Positions 44,979 to 53,624 of a stretch of 64,000 nt of DNA are shown here, in pieces (the first letter of the stretch is position 1; the number at the start of each line of letters is the position of its first letter). A program made the translations under genes and the position numbers. Origin of the DNA: Micromonospora sp. WMMD1082 (GTDB lineage: Bacteria > Actinomycetota > Actinomycetes > Mycobacteriales > Micromonosporaceae); contig NZ_JARUBM010000002.1 of NCBI RefSeq assembly GCF_029626175.1, positions 2,356,001 to 2,420,000 of the forward strand. The letters are read 5' to 3'. The notes beneath the pieces were generated by a model. It ran no database searches. It was not told the origin of the DNA and saw nothing but the letters and a program-made list of their open reading frames with translations.

Positions 44979-45463
44979 GTCACGCCGTCGCCGAACAGCC
45001 CGCCCCCGAACAGCCCGCCGCCGTACAGCCTGCCGTCGAGTACGGCCACGTCGAGCACACCATCGTGCACTTCGATGACCTCGACGCCCTCGGCATCCTG
45101 CACAACGCCCGGTACGCACTGCTGCTGGAACGGGCGCTCACCGCGTACTGGTCCGCCCGTGGCGTCGCCTACCAGGCCGGACGGGCCACCGCGCCCGACG
45201 TGTTCCACGCCGTCCGCGAGTTCACCATCACCTACCGCGCACCGATCACCGCCACCGGCCCGGTTGCCGTGCACTTCTGGCTGGAGCACTTCGGCACCAG
45301 CAGCGCCGAGTACGCCTTCCGGTTCCACTCGCTCGACGGCACCACCGCGTACGCGGAAGGCCGCCGGGCGATCGTCCGGCTCGATCCGGCGACCCGGCGA
45401 CCGACCCCGTGGACGGACACCGCGCGGGCGATCGCCACCACCCTGCTCCGCCCCGCCACCTGA
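44975..45463 (+). CDS. Acyl-CoA thioesterase, hotdog fold (4HBT)
   Basis: 162 aa. An Ala/Pro/Glu-rich N-terminal tail of about 25 residues precedes a 4HBT domain with VHFDDLDALGILHNARYALLLERAL, the family segment where the Asp (FDDLDALG) is catalytic. It should hydrolyse acyl-CoA or similar thioesters. Translationally coupled to the TetR regulator. Substrate unknown. Confidence 0.86.
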   Translation: MSHAVAEQPAPEQPAAVQPAVEYGHVEHTIVHFDDLDALGILHNARYALLLERALTAYWSARGVAYQAGRATAPDVFHAVREFTITYRAPITATGPVAVHFWLEHFGTSSAEYAFRFHSLDGTTAYAEGRRAIVRLDPATRRPTPWTDTARAIATTLLRPAT

Positions 45464-45532
45464 CGCCTCGGGCCTCGGACCTCGGGCTGGGCGACGCGCG
45501 AAACGACGCGGGACAGGCAGACGTAGCCGGCC

Positions 45533-46219
45533 TCAGCGGAAAAAGGCGCGCAGGACGGCGGCGGTTTCGGTTTCCAGCACACCGCCGTACACCTCGGGGC
45601 GGTGGTTGAGCCGGCGGTCGCGCAGCACGTCCCAGAGGGAACCGGCCGCGCCGGTCTTCGGTTCCCAGGCACCGAAGACCACGGTCGAGATCCGGGCCAG
45701 CACCAGCGCGCCGGCACACATGGTGCACGGTTCGAGGGTCACCACCAGGGTGCAGCCGTCCAGCCGCCAGCGGCCCAGCCGTTGCGCCGCCCCGCGCAGC
45801 GCGAGCACCTCGGCGTGGGCGGTCGGGTCGCCGGTCAGTTCCCGCTCGTTGCGACCGGTCGCCAGCTCGGTGCCGTCCGGCCCGTAGAGCACCGCACCCA
45901 CCGGCACGTCGTCCGCCTCGCCGGGGCCGGTGACCGCGATCTCCAGCGCGCGGCGCATCCAGAGTTCGTGCCGCTGCCGCCGGCCGGTGCCGGTCGGATC
46001 GGCCAGGCCCTCGTCCGCGCCCGGGCCGACCCGGCCGACCGAACCGGGGGTGGGTTGTCCCGGCCGGACCGTCTCCAGCACCGGGTCGGTCACGTCGCTC
46101 GGCCCGCCACCACCGAACGGCACCGGACCGACCGGCGCGGCACCGCCCGATGGCGGAGCACCGCCCGATGGCGGAGCACCGCCCGCTGGCCCGACACCGT
46201 CAGCCGGCTCAGACCTCAC
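45533..46219 (-). CDS. tadA: tRNA-specific adenosine deaminase TadA with N-terminal extension
   Basis: Up to 228 aa; the core of about 150 aa converts A34 to inosine in tRNA-Arg(ACG). Zinc ligands and proton shuttle are in TAHAEVLAL and EPCTMCAGA. The core begins HELWMRRALEIA, similar to the usual TadA start. The preceding ~80 residues are Gly/Pro-rich with a repeated GGAPPS unit (18-bp DNA repeats, 46140-46190). GTG 46219 overlaps the upstream partner gene by 11 bases; a start nearer the core, for example a GTG before the catalytic part, is possible. Confidence 0.9.
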   Translation of the reverse strand: MRSEPADGVGPAGGAPPSGGAPPSGGAAPVGPVPFGGGGPSDVTDPVLETVRPGQPTPGSVGRVGPGADEGLADPTGTGRRQRHELWMRRALEIAVTGPGEADDVPVGAVLYGPDGTELATGRNERELTGDPTAHAEVLALRGAAQRLGRWRLDGCTLVVTLEPCTMCAGALVLARISTVVFGAWEPKTGAAGSLWDVLRDRRLNHRPEVYGGVLETETAAVLRAFFR

Positions 46220-46739
46220 GCAGCTCCTCGACCTCGTCGACGCAGCCCAGCACCTGGCAGATCTCGGCCGTGACGTCGGCCGGCATCATTCCCTCGTGGG
46301 CGCTGAGGGAGAGCAGCCGCTGCGCGGGGATGCCCAGGTCGGTGAGGAGGTCCGCCTCGCCCACCGGGTCCGCCTCCGGATCGACGGCGGGCTGCTCGTT
46401 CTCCTCGCCGTCACCGGTGGCGACCGGTCGCGCCTCCTCGGTGTCGTCCAGCCCGGTGACCGATGTCTTGAGGTCGCCGACCAGCAGGGCGCCCAGCCGG
46501 GATTCCTCCGCGTACGCCGAGTCGGAGCCGAAGACCCGCAGGTCCTCCCCCTCGTCCAGGCGCAGGATGACCAGGTAGGTGTCATCCGCCTCGACGAACA
46601 GCAGCGACAGGTCAGCGTCGGGAGCGACATCGCGCAACCGTTCGGCGACCTCGTCGAGGTCGGCGGCGCCCCGCAGGCTCAGCTCGGCGGCCGTCCAGCC
46701 GCCCTTCTCGCGCACCACGGCCGCAGCGAAGTACGACAC
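46209..46739 (-). CDS. TadA-associated protein
   Basis: 176 aa, acidic. VSYFAAAVVREKGGW at the start and DLDEVAERLRDVAPDADLSLLFVEADDTYLVILRLD in the core match the conserved actinobacterial protein found beside tadA (putative tRNA adenosine deaminase-associated protein). A central acidic linker (EEARPVATGDGEENEQPAVDPEAD) precedes a C-terminal part. GTG 46739 follows GGGGGAA. The overlap with tadA suggests they are made together; a direct role in editing is inference. Confidence 0.85.
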   Translation of the reverse strand: MSYFAAAVVREKGGWTAAELSLRGAADLDEVAERLRDVAPDADLSLLFVEADDTYLVILRLDEGEDLRVFGSDSAYAEESRLGALLVGDLKTSVTGLDDTEEARPVATGDGEENEQPAVDPEADPVGEADLLTDLGIPAQRLLSLSAHEGMMPADVTAEICQVLGCVDEVEELREV

Positions 46740-46870
46740 GGTTCCCCCAAGTTGCCTCGGCACAGCACACGCCGACCCGTCAAGCGTGCACGTTAGCCGG
46801 TCGGGTCGGTAGGCGACCGGTCAACGCCCCGAAGGGCCGGTCATTCCTGGGGAAAGTATCTCCGGGCCAC

Positions 46871-47038
46871 TCAGCCGGCGAGGCGACGACGGGTGGCGAT
46901 CAGCTGGCGCAGCCGTTCGGTGCGGGCCCGCTGTGGCCGTTCACGTTCGCGTACCGCGCGCGCGTCCGCCAACTGCGCCAGAAGCTGAAGGCGGCGGCGG
47001 CTGCGATCGGGATCCAGCCGCGGAGTGGTCCAGGCCAT
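46871..47038 (-). CDS. Small Arg-rich hypothetical protein
   Basis: 55 aa, starting MAWTTPRLDPDRSRRRLQLL and almost entirely helical and basic. Unrecognised. The frame is open further upstream but the conserved-looking part starts here. No clear ribosome site. Confidence 0.4.
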   Translation of the reverse strand: MAWTTPRLDPDRSRRRLQLLAQLADARAVRERERPQRARTERLRQLIATRRRLAG

Positions 47039-47124
47039 ACCGGGAGAGTGCCCAGTTACGGCGATCCAGTCAAGACGGGTTTCGGTGCCTGCACGACGAC
47101 GCACCGCAGTCGCCGCCGGTGGGG

Positions 47125-47466
47125 TCACCAGAGCGGCCAATCACCGCTGGTCACCCAGCGGGTGACGATCGCGGCGGCGGCGATGCTCCACCCTCCGGCG
47201 GTGACGATCGCGATGCCGGCGGCCACCCCCCGGTCGCCGTACCGGACCAGCACCAGGGCGACGAGCCAGGCCAGGGCGCCGGCGAGCAGCGTCCACCAGG
47301 CGTACTCGGCGAAGCCCCTGCCGAGCAGGCCGAAGAGGACCAGCCAGGCGAGTGTTCCGGCGGCTCCCGCCGCGACACCACCACCCCCGACCGGGTTCGG
47401 CTCGCGGTAGGTGGGGCGCGGGGGTCGCCCGGAAGGGAAGAGGCCCGACGGGTGGTACGGCATCAT
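47125..47466 (-). CDS. Small integral membrane protein
   Basis: 113 aa. A Pro/Tyr-rich cytosolic start (MMPYHPSGLFPSGRPPRP) and three hydrophobic segments (about 31-50, 55-75, 82-104). AGGAG lies 9 bases before the first ATG. Divergent from the M23 gene. Function unknown. Confidence 0.7.
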   Translation of the reverse strand: MMPYHPSGLFPSGRPPRPTYREPNPVGGGGVAAGAAGTLAWLVLFGLLGRGFAEYAWWTLLAGALAWLVALVLVRYGDRGVAAGIAIVTAGGWSIAAAAIVTRWVTSGDWPLW

Positions 47467-47534
47467 CGGTGCCCACTCCTTGCACGCATGGACGGCTCTG
47501 CGTACCACCGTATCGAGTCTGTCAGGATGGCCCG

Positions 47535-48269
47535 GTGGTCTCGCTGAGGATCGGACGCCGGCCGGCGTACGCGGTGCTGCTGCTCGTGCCGGTGCTCGCC
47601 GCCGGCGGCTGCGGTGCCGGCGGCACACCGACGGCCGGCCCGACGGCCGCGACCACGCCGGCGGTCACGGGCGCGCCGGGCGCAACCACCCCGGCGCCCG
47701 ACACCGCGGACCAGCCGGCGGCGACGGCGGCGCCGACCCGCGCGGGGCTGCCGCACGTCTTTCCGGTACGCGCGACGAAGGTGGCCTACCATCCGACCCA
47801 CTCCGCGTATCCGGGGACGGACATCTTCGCCGACTGCGGCGAACCCGTCGTCGCGGTCACCGACGGCACGATCGGTGAGGTCAGCCGGCGCGACCGGTAC
47901 GACCGGCGCGGCCCGCAGGGGCCGTACAACGGTGGCCTGTCGGTGTCGGTCATCGGCGACGACGGGGTGCGGTACTACGGCTCGCACCTGACCGAGATCG
48001 CCGAGGGCGTCGACGCGGGCGTACGCGTGCGGGCCGGTCAGCGGCTCGGCACCGTGGGCCGGACGGGCAACGCCAACAACGTCTGCCACCTGCACTTCGG
48101 CATCTCTCCGCCCTGCCTCGGCGAGGACGGCTGGTGGATCCGCCGGGGCGTGGTCTGGCCGGCGCCGTACCTCGACTCGTGGCGCAAGGGCGGCAACCGC
48201 GAGCCGGCGGCCGAGGTCGCCGCGTGGCACCGCAAGCACGGCTGCCCGGCGAAGCCACCCGCGCGCTGA
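47535..48269 (+). CDS. M23-family peptidase-like lipoprotein
   Basis: 244 aa. Signal with lipobox AAGGC (about 22-26), a Thr/Pro/Ala-rich linker, then an M23-like domain (about 75-225) with VAYHPTHSAYPGTDIFADCG and NVCHLHFGISPPC. In M23 the metal site is HxxxD and HxH: here HSAYPGTD fits the first (spacing one longer than usual) and HLHF the second. It may cut peptidoglycan cross-links, or be an inactive M23 relative. Two cysteine pairs could be disulfides. GTG start with CAGGATGG before it. Confidence 0.8.
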   Translation: MVSLRIGRRPAYAVLLLVPVLAAGGCGAGGTPTAGPTAATTPAVTGAPGATTPAPDTADQPAATAAPTRAGLPHVFPVRATKVAYHPTHSAYPGTDIFADCGEPVVAVTDGTIGEVSRRDRYDRRGPQGPYNGGLSVSVIGDDGVRYYGSHLTEIAEGVDAGVRVRAGQRLGTVGRTGNANNVCHLHFGISPPCLGEDGWWIRRGVVWPAPYLDSWRKGGNREPAAEVAAWHRKHGCPAKPPAR

Positions 48270-48315
48270 CCCGGCGGCGCCACGCGACGCTGCCGCGTTT
48301 CATCAGTCGGAAACA

Positions 48316-48376
48316 TTGACGCAAGTCTTGCCGGTGAACTACCGTCCGCGTAACGCGATGTGAGAGCGCTCTCTCA
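48316..48376 (+). promoter_or_regulatory. GH81 promoter with CebR-like operator
   Basis: TTGACG at 48316-48321 and TACCGT at 48340-48345 (18-bp spacer) make a plausible promoter. The palindrome TGAGAGCGCTCTCTCA at 48361-48376 resembles the CebR box TGGGAGCGCTCCCA of LacI-family sugar regulators and would block transcription just after the start point. Confidence 0.6.
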
Positions 48377-48449
48377 CGTAACTAACCTCACAATACCGAC
48401 GAAGCGTGCGCCGACCGGCGCGGCCGGGCCGGCACGCGATGGAGGAAAG

Positions 48450-51371
48450 ATGAGACCTCCCGTCCCACGCCGCCCCCACCACCGGATCCTGGCCGCCACC
48501 GCCGCCGCGACCCTCGTCCTCGGCGGCCTGGCCGTCATCACCGCCACCACCGCGGCGCAGGCCGCACCGGTCGGCGCCGGTAGCTACACCACCACCCCCG
48601 TCGGCCCGCTCCCCGGCGGCTGCGGGAACATCACCACCAACCCCCGGCAGTTCGCCACCGCCGACGCGCCGCCGGGGCCGGTGCCCACCAACGACTGGTG
48701 GTCCTCGCTGCTGTGGAAGCGCCTGAACTGCTCCTTCAGCGAGCCGCTGCACGCGCACCCGGTGTCGTACCAGCCCGTCACCGACGGGCTCGGCTTCTCG
48801 GCCACCTCGACGCCCACCATCACCGGCACCGCGACCGGCGTCGGCGAGTTCAAGTACCCCTACGTCGAGGACATCCGGGTCGGGGTGGCCGGGCTCGGGG
48901 CGCCCAACGTGCTGGTCGACGACTGGACGGACTGGACGGTCACCCCGTACTGGAGTGACGGGACGCGGACCCTGCGCGCCACTGTCGGCCACGGCCTGCC
49001 GATCGCGTACTTCCGCAGCAGCGGCGGTGACGCGGTGATCAACGCGACCGGCGGCAGCCCCACGGTCTGGTCGAACAGCGGCAGCAGCATCGGCTTCACC
49101 GTGCGCGGTCACGACTACGTGGCGTACGCGCCGACCGGCGCCGGCTGGACCGTCAGCGGCAGCCGGATCAGCTCCACCCTTGCCGGGCGGGGCTACTTCT
49201 CCGTCGCGCTGCTGCCGGCCACCAGCGACAGCACGGCCCGCGCCCAACTCGCCACCACCTACGGCCAGTACGCGCACGCCCACGTCACCGGCACCCGGGT
49301 CGGATACACGTACAACCAGGCGACCAGCCGGGTGGAGACCCGCTACACCTTCACCACCACCCCGCGCGAGGGCAGCGAGACGCGGACCGTGGTCAGCCTC
49401 TACCCGCACCAGTGGAAGGCCCTGACCGGCGCCACCCCGATCGCGCCGACCTACCCGTCGGCCCGGGGTCGGATGAAGGTGCTCACCGGGGTCGGCGAGT
49501 TCCGCACCACCATGCAGTTCCACGGCGTACTGCCGGAGGTGCCCGCCGTCGCCACCGGGGCCGGCGCCGACCTGACCACGCTGCAACAGCAGCTCGCGGC
49601 GGTCCGGGGCAACCCGATGGACCAGCGCGGCGGCGACACCTACTGGACGGGCAAGGGGCTCGGCCGGGCGGCCCGGATCGCCGAGATCGCCGACCAGGTC
49701 GGCGACACCGAGACCCGGAACTCGGCGCTGAACGCCATCCGGTCCACGCTCAACGACTGGCTCACCGCCTCGCCCGGCGAGACCGAGCGCCTCTTCTACT
49801 ACGACGAGCGGTGGGGCACGCTGATCGGCTACCCCGCCTCGTACGGCTCCGACCAGGAGCTCAACGACCACCACTTCCACTACGGCTACTACATCGCCGC
49901 CGCCGCGACGCTGGCCAAGTTCGACCCGGCCTGGGCCCGCCCGGAGCAGTACGGCGGCATGATCGACCTGCTCATCCGGGATGCCAACAACTACGACCGG
50001 ACGGACAGCCGCTTCCCGTACCTGCGCGACTACGACATCTACGCCGGGCACGACTGGGCCTCCGGGCACGGCGCGTTCGCCAGCGGCAACAACCAGGAGT
50101 CGTCGTCCGAGGGGATGAACTTCGCCAACGCCCTCATCCAGTGGGGCCAGGCCACCGGGAACACCGCCGTGCGCGACGCCGGCATCTTCATCTACACCAC
50201 CCAGGCGGCGGCGATCCACGAGTACTGGTTCGACGTCGACAACGAGAACTTCCCCGAAGCGTTCGGGCACTCCAACGTCGGCATGGTCTGGGGCGACGGC
50301 GGTGCGTACGCCACCTGGTTCAGCGCCGAGCCGGAGATGATCCAGGGCATCAACCTGCTGCCGAACACCGGTGGCCACCTCTACCTCGGCTACCACCCGG
50401 ACTACAACTCGATCAAGTACCAGGAGCTGGTCCGCAACAACGGTGGCGAGCCGACGGAGTGGCAGGACATCCACTGGCAGTTCCTGGCGCTCGGCGACGC
50501 CGACGCCGCACTGGCCAAGCTGCGGGCCAATCCCGGATACACCCCGGAGGAGGGCGAGAGCCGGGCACACACCTTCCACTGGATCCGCAACCTGGCCGCT
50601 CTCGGTCGGGTCGACACCGGGGTCACCGCCGATCACCCACTGGCGGCCGTCTTCCAGCGTGGCGGCGCCCGCACGTACGTGGCCAGCAACATCTCCGGCT
50701 CGCCGCTGACCGTACGCTTCTCCGACGGTACGCAGCTGGCCGTGGCGCCGGGGCGTACCGCCACCAGCGGCGCGCACACCTGGACCGGGGGCAGCGGCGG
50801 CGGGGGCGTCGAGCCGACCCCGACGCCGAGTCCCACCCCGACGCCGACGCCGACTCCCACGCCGACCCCCACTCCCACGCCGACGCCCACCGACCCGCCG
50901 TCCAGCGCGCCGGTGCGGTACCTGCTGTCGGGCGGCGGCCTGGGCGCGGCCGGCACCGCCGGCACCGCGACGGTGGCCGGTGCCGGGGGCGCCAACCAGG
51001 ACGGCACGCCGAACAACCCGGTGGTGTTCACCGCGACCGGGCTCACCCTGGATCACAACGGCGCGCAGACCGCGTTCGACCTCTTCCTCGACGCCGGCCA
51101 GGCGGTCGGCAACGGGGTGCAGGCCCGGATCTCCTACGACCTGACCGGTGACGGCAGCTGGGAGCGGGTGGAGACGTACCGCTACTTCGCCACCGACCCG
51201 GTGCCGGGCTGGGAGCACTACACCGAGTCCGCCGGGCTGCACTCCAGCACCGGTTCCCTCGGCAACCTGCGCGGCGGCACCGTGCAGGTGCAGGTGTGGT
51301 CCGCCATCGGCACCAACCCCAGCACGCTCGGGGTCGGCGACCGCTCGGTGCTCCGGCTGCCGTACAGCTGA
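48450..51371 (+). CDS. Secreted GH81 endo-beta-1,3-glucanase with C-terminal beta-glucan-binding domain
   Basis: 973 aa. The signal peptide (about 1-37) is followed by a GH81 domain (about 60-760) with DHHFHYGYYIAAAA, NNQESSSEGMNFANAL (catalytic Glu cluster) and WGDGGAYATWF. A (Thr-Pro)n linker of about 30 residues leads to a C-terminal domain (about 855-973, YLLSGGGLGAAGTAG...GDRSVLRLPYS) of the beta-1,3-glucan-binding type (CBM56-like). It degrades fungal or plant beta-1,3-glucan outside the cell. GGAGGAAAG precedes the ATG. Probably induced by glucan sugars through the operator. Confidence 0.9.
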   Translation: MRPPVPRRPHHRILAATAAATLVLGGLAVITATTAAQAAPVGAGSYTTTPVGPLPGGCGNITTNPRQFATADAPPGPVPTNDWWSSLLWKRLNCSFSEPLHAHPVSYQPVTDGLGFSATSTPTITGTATGVGEFKYPYVEDIRVGVAGLGAPNVLVDDWTDWTVTPYWSDGTRTLRATVGHGLPIAYFRSSGGDAVINATGGSPTVWSNSGSSIGFTVRGHDYVAYAPTGAGWTVSGSRISSTLAGRGYFSVALLPATSDSTARAQLATTYGQYAHAHVTGTRVGYTYNQATSRVETRYTFTTTPREGSETRTVVSLYPHQWKALTGATPIAPTYPSARGRMKVLTGVGEFRTTMQFHGVLPEVPAVATGAGADLTTLQQQLAAVRGNPMDQRGGDTYWTGKGLGRAARIAEIADQVGDTETRNSALNAIRSTLNDWLTASPGETERLFYYDERWGTLIGYPASYGSDQELNDHHFHYGYYIAAAATLAKFDPAWARPEQYGGMIDLLIRDANNYDRTDSRFPYLRDYDIYAGHDWASGHGAFASGNNQESSSEGMNFANALIQWGQATGNTAVRDAGIFIYTTQAAAIHEYWFDVDNENFPEAFGHSNVGMVWGDGGAYATWFSAEPEMIQGINLLPNTGGHLYLGYHPDYNSIKYQELVRNNGGEPTEWQDIHWQFLALGDADAALAKLRANPGYTPEEGESRAHTFHWIRNLAALGRVDTGVTADHPLAAVFQRGGARTYVASNISGSPLTVRFSDGTQLAVAPGRTATSGAHTWTGGSGGGGVEPTPTPSPTPTPTPTPTPTPTPTPTPTDPPSSAPVRYLLSGGGLGAAGTAGTATVAGAGGANQDGTPNNPVVFTATGLTLDHNGAQTAFDLFLDAGQAVGNGVQARISYDLTGDGSWERVETYRYFATDPVPGWEHYTESAGLHSSTGSLGNLRGGTVQVQVWSAIGTNPSTLGVGDRSVLRLPYS

Positions 51372-51442
51372 TCGGTTTCCACCACCACCCGCGCCGCCGG
51401 TCGTATCCCGACCGGCGGCGCGGCCGCGTAGGTTCTTGGACC

Positions 51443-52507
51443 ATGAGCGAGCGGGATCCCATCGCCGACCTGCGCCGGATCGCCTTCCTGCTGGAGCGGG
51501 CGAACGAGGCCACCTACCGGGTACGCGCCTTCCGCTCCGCGGCGACGGCGCTGGCCGCGCTGCCGAGCGAGGAGGTTGCCGAGCGGACCCGCGCCGGCAG
51601 GCTCACCGAGTTGGCCGGCGTGGGCGACGTCACCGCCCGCTGCGTGGCCGAGTCGCTGGCCGGCGAGGAGCCGGTCTACCTGCGCCGGTTGGTCGCCACC
51701 GAGGGCACCGACCTGGATGCCGAGGCCACCGGCCTGCGTACCGCCCTGCGGGGCGACTGCCACACCCACTCGGACTGGTCCGACGGCGGATCGCCGATCG
51801 AGGAGATGGCGCTGGCCGCGGTCGAACTGGGCCACGAGTACCTGGTGCTGACCGACCACTCGCCCCGACTCAAGGTCGCCCGCGGGCTCACCGCGGACCG
51901 GCTGCGCCGCCAACTCGACCAGGTGACACGGCTGAACGAGGCGCTACCGGAGGGGTTCCGCATTCTCACCGGCATCGAGGTGGACATCCTCGCCGATGGC
52001 TCGCTCGACCAGGAGGAGGAGTTGCTGGCCCGGCTGGACGTGGTGGTCGGGTCGGTGCACAGCGGCCTGCGCGACGACCGGGCGAGGATGACCCGCCGGA
52101 TGCTGACCGCCATCGCCAACCCGCACGTGGACATCCTCGGGCACTGCACGGGCCGGATGGTGTCGTCCCGGCCGGCCGGCGTGACCGGGCCGGGCGACCG
52201 GGGCCATCGCGCCCGGACCCGCCCGGAGAGCGACTTCGACGCCGACGCGGTCTTCGCCGCCTGCGTGGAGCACCGCACCGCCGTGGAGATCAACTCGCGC
52301 CCGGATCGACAGGATCCGCCGAAGCGGTTGATCCGGCGGGCGCTGGAGGCCGGCTGCCTGTTCGCCATCAACACGGACGCGCACGCGCCGGGGCAGCTCG
52401 ACTGGCAACGCTTCGGGTGTGAGCGCGCGGCCCGCTGCGGTGTCCCCGCCGACCGCGTGATCAACACCTGGACGGCCGGCGACCTGGTCGCCTGGACGCA
52501 CGCCTGA
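51443..52507 (+). CDS. PHP-domain phosphoesterase, PolX C-terminal type
   Basis: 354 aa. An N-terminal helix-hairpin-helix region (ATALAALPSEEV...TELAGVGDVTARCV) is followed by a PHP domain with GDCHTHSDWSDG, LVLTDHSP, VDILADG, VVGSVHS, and NTDAHAP, supplying the metal ligands. It looks like the PHP half of bacterial DNA polymerase X without the polymerase. Role may be DNA end processing or phosphate ester hydrolysis. Confidence 0.85.
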   Translation: MSERDPIADLRRIAFLLERANEATYRVRAFRSAATALAALPSEEVAERTRAGRLTELAGVGDVTARCVAESLAGEEPVYLRRLVATEGTDLDAEATGLRTALRGDCHTHSDWSDGGSPIEEMALAAVELGHEYLVLTDHSPRLKVARGLTADRLRRQLDQVTRLNEALPEGFRILTGIEVDILADGSLDQEEELLARLDVVVGSVHSGLRDDRARMTRRMLTAIANPHVDILGHCTGRMVSSRPAGVTGPGDRGHRARTRPESDFDADAVFAACVEHRTAVEINSRPDRQDPPKRLIRRALEAGCLFAINTDAHAPGQLDWQRFGCERAARCGVPADRVINTWTAGDLVAWTHA

Positions 52508-52514
52508 CTCCGGG

Positions 52515-53516
52515 TCAGCGGGCGGCGGGCGCGGCAGTGGCCGTCCGCTCCACACCGGCCACCACCGGTCGCCGTCGCCCGACCAGGCCCTGCGACACGG
52601 CGACGCCGAGCAGCACGATCAGCGCACCGACGGGCTGGTGCCAGGTCAGCCGCTCGCCGAGCACCACGGCGCCGATCAGCACCGCGAAGACCGGGATCAG
52701 GTAGGTCACGGTGGACGCGGTGGTCGCCCCCACGATCCGGATGTTCCGGAGGTTGATCACGAATGCCAGCCCGGTGCCGAGCGCGCCCAGCGCCAGCACG
52801 GCCGCGAGCACCCGGGGTGACAGCGTGGTCGGCAGCGGCGGGGCGCCGGCCACCAGCGGCGCCACGACGGCCAGCTGCACCGCCGCGACCACCAGTTGCG
52901 CGGCGGACAGCGACAGCCCGGACAGCGCCCTCCCGGCGATGAACTTCTTCTGGTACGGGATGGCCAGGCCGTAGCAGGCGGCGGCACCGAAGCACATCAG
53001 TTGGCCGACGAAGTGCGTCCCTCCGATGCCGCTCCAGACGCCGAGCACCACCATCACCCCGGTGAAGCCGAGCGCCAGCCCGGCGGCACCGCGTGCGGTC
53101 AACCGCTCGGTGCGGAACAGCAGCACCGCCAGCGGCAGCACGACCAGCGGGGTGGTGGCGTTCCAGATGCCGGCGAGCATCGACTCGATCCGCTGCTCGC
53201 CGTAGCCGAACAGGGTGAACGGCAGCGCCACGCCGAGGGCGGCGACCACCGTGAGGTGGCCCCAGATCCACGGATCGCGGGGCAGCCGGTCACGCAGCAC
53301 GGCGAGCGCCACGAGCAGGGTCAGCGCGCCGGAGCCGACCCGGTAGAGGGTGAGGTGCAGCGGATGCAGCTCGGCCACCCCGACCTTGATCAGCAGGAAG
53401 CTGGAGCCCCAGATCGCGGCGAGGGCGACGAAGCCGGGCAGCCAGCTCCGCAGCGCCGGCCGGTCAGGAGTGAAGTGGGCTGTCACCCCTGACACTCTGC
53501 TCCTGGGGACCGACAT
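52515..53516 (-). CDS. EamA/DMT-family transporter
   Basis: 333 aa with about 10 hydrophobic helices in two EamA repeats (FVALAAIWGSSFLLIKVGV at the start of the first, CFGAAACYGLAIPYQKKFI of the second). Exporter of amino acids, metabolites or drugs by family; substrate unknown. ATG 53516 has AGGA before it; the frame is open to 53561 upstream and GTG 53486 is possible. Confidence 0.85.
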   Translation of the reverse strand: MSVPRSRVSGVTAHFTPDRPALRSWLPGFVALAAIWGSSFLLIKVGVAELHPLHLTLYRVGSGALTLLVALAVLRDRLPRDPWIWGHLTVVAALGVALPFTLFGYGEQRIESMLAGIWNATTPLVVLPLAVLLFRTERLTARGAAGLALGFTGVMVVLGVWSGIGGTHFVGQLMCFGAAACYGLAIPYQKKFIAGRALSGLSLSAAQLVVAAVQLAVVAPLVAGAPPLPTTLSPRVLAAVLALGALGTGLAFVINLRNIRIVGATTASTVTYLIPVFAVLIGAVVLGERLTWHQPVGALIVLLGVAVSQGLVGRRRPVVAGVERTATAAPAAR

Positions 53517-53624
53517 TGTCCTGCGGATTTCGGCCTCCGTGTCGCGCACCACAGAAACCACCTGCTGCCCTGACCCGTGGCTGACGCCACCATCGGCGTG
53601 GCCGCCTCGCGTAAGGTTCGCACC

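Noticed and set aside
50815..50895. Microsatellite-like (ccgacn) repeats
   Set aside because: They encode the Thr-Pro linker of the GH81 protein, a common interdomain feature.
48339..51242. 967-residue open frame on the minus strand opposite the GH81 gene
   Set aside because: It is a mirror of high-GC codon use. The plus frame has a signal peptide, GH81 motifs and a strong ribosome site; the minus frame is low-complexity Arg/Gly/Val text with no domain.
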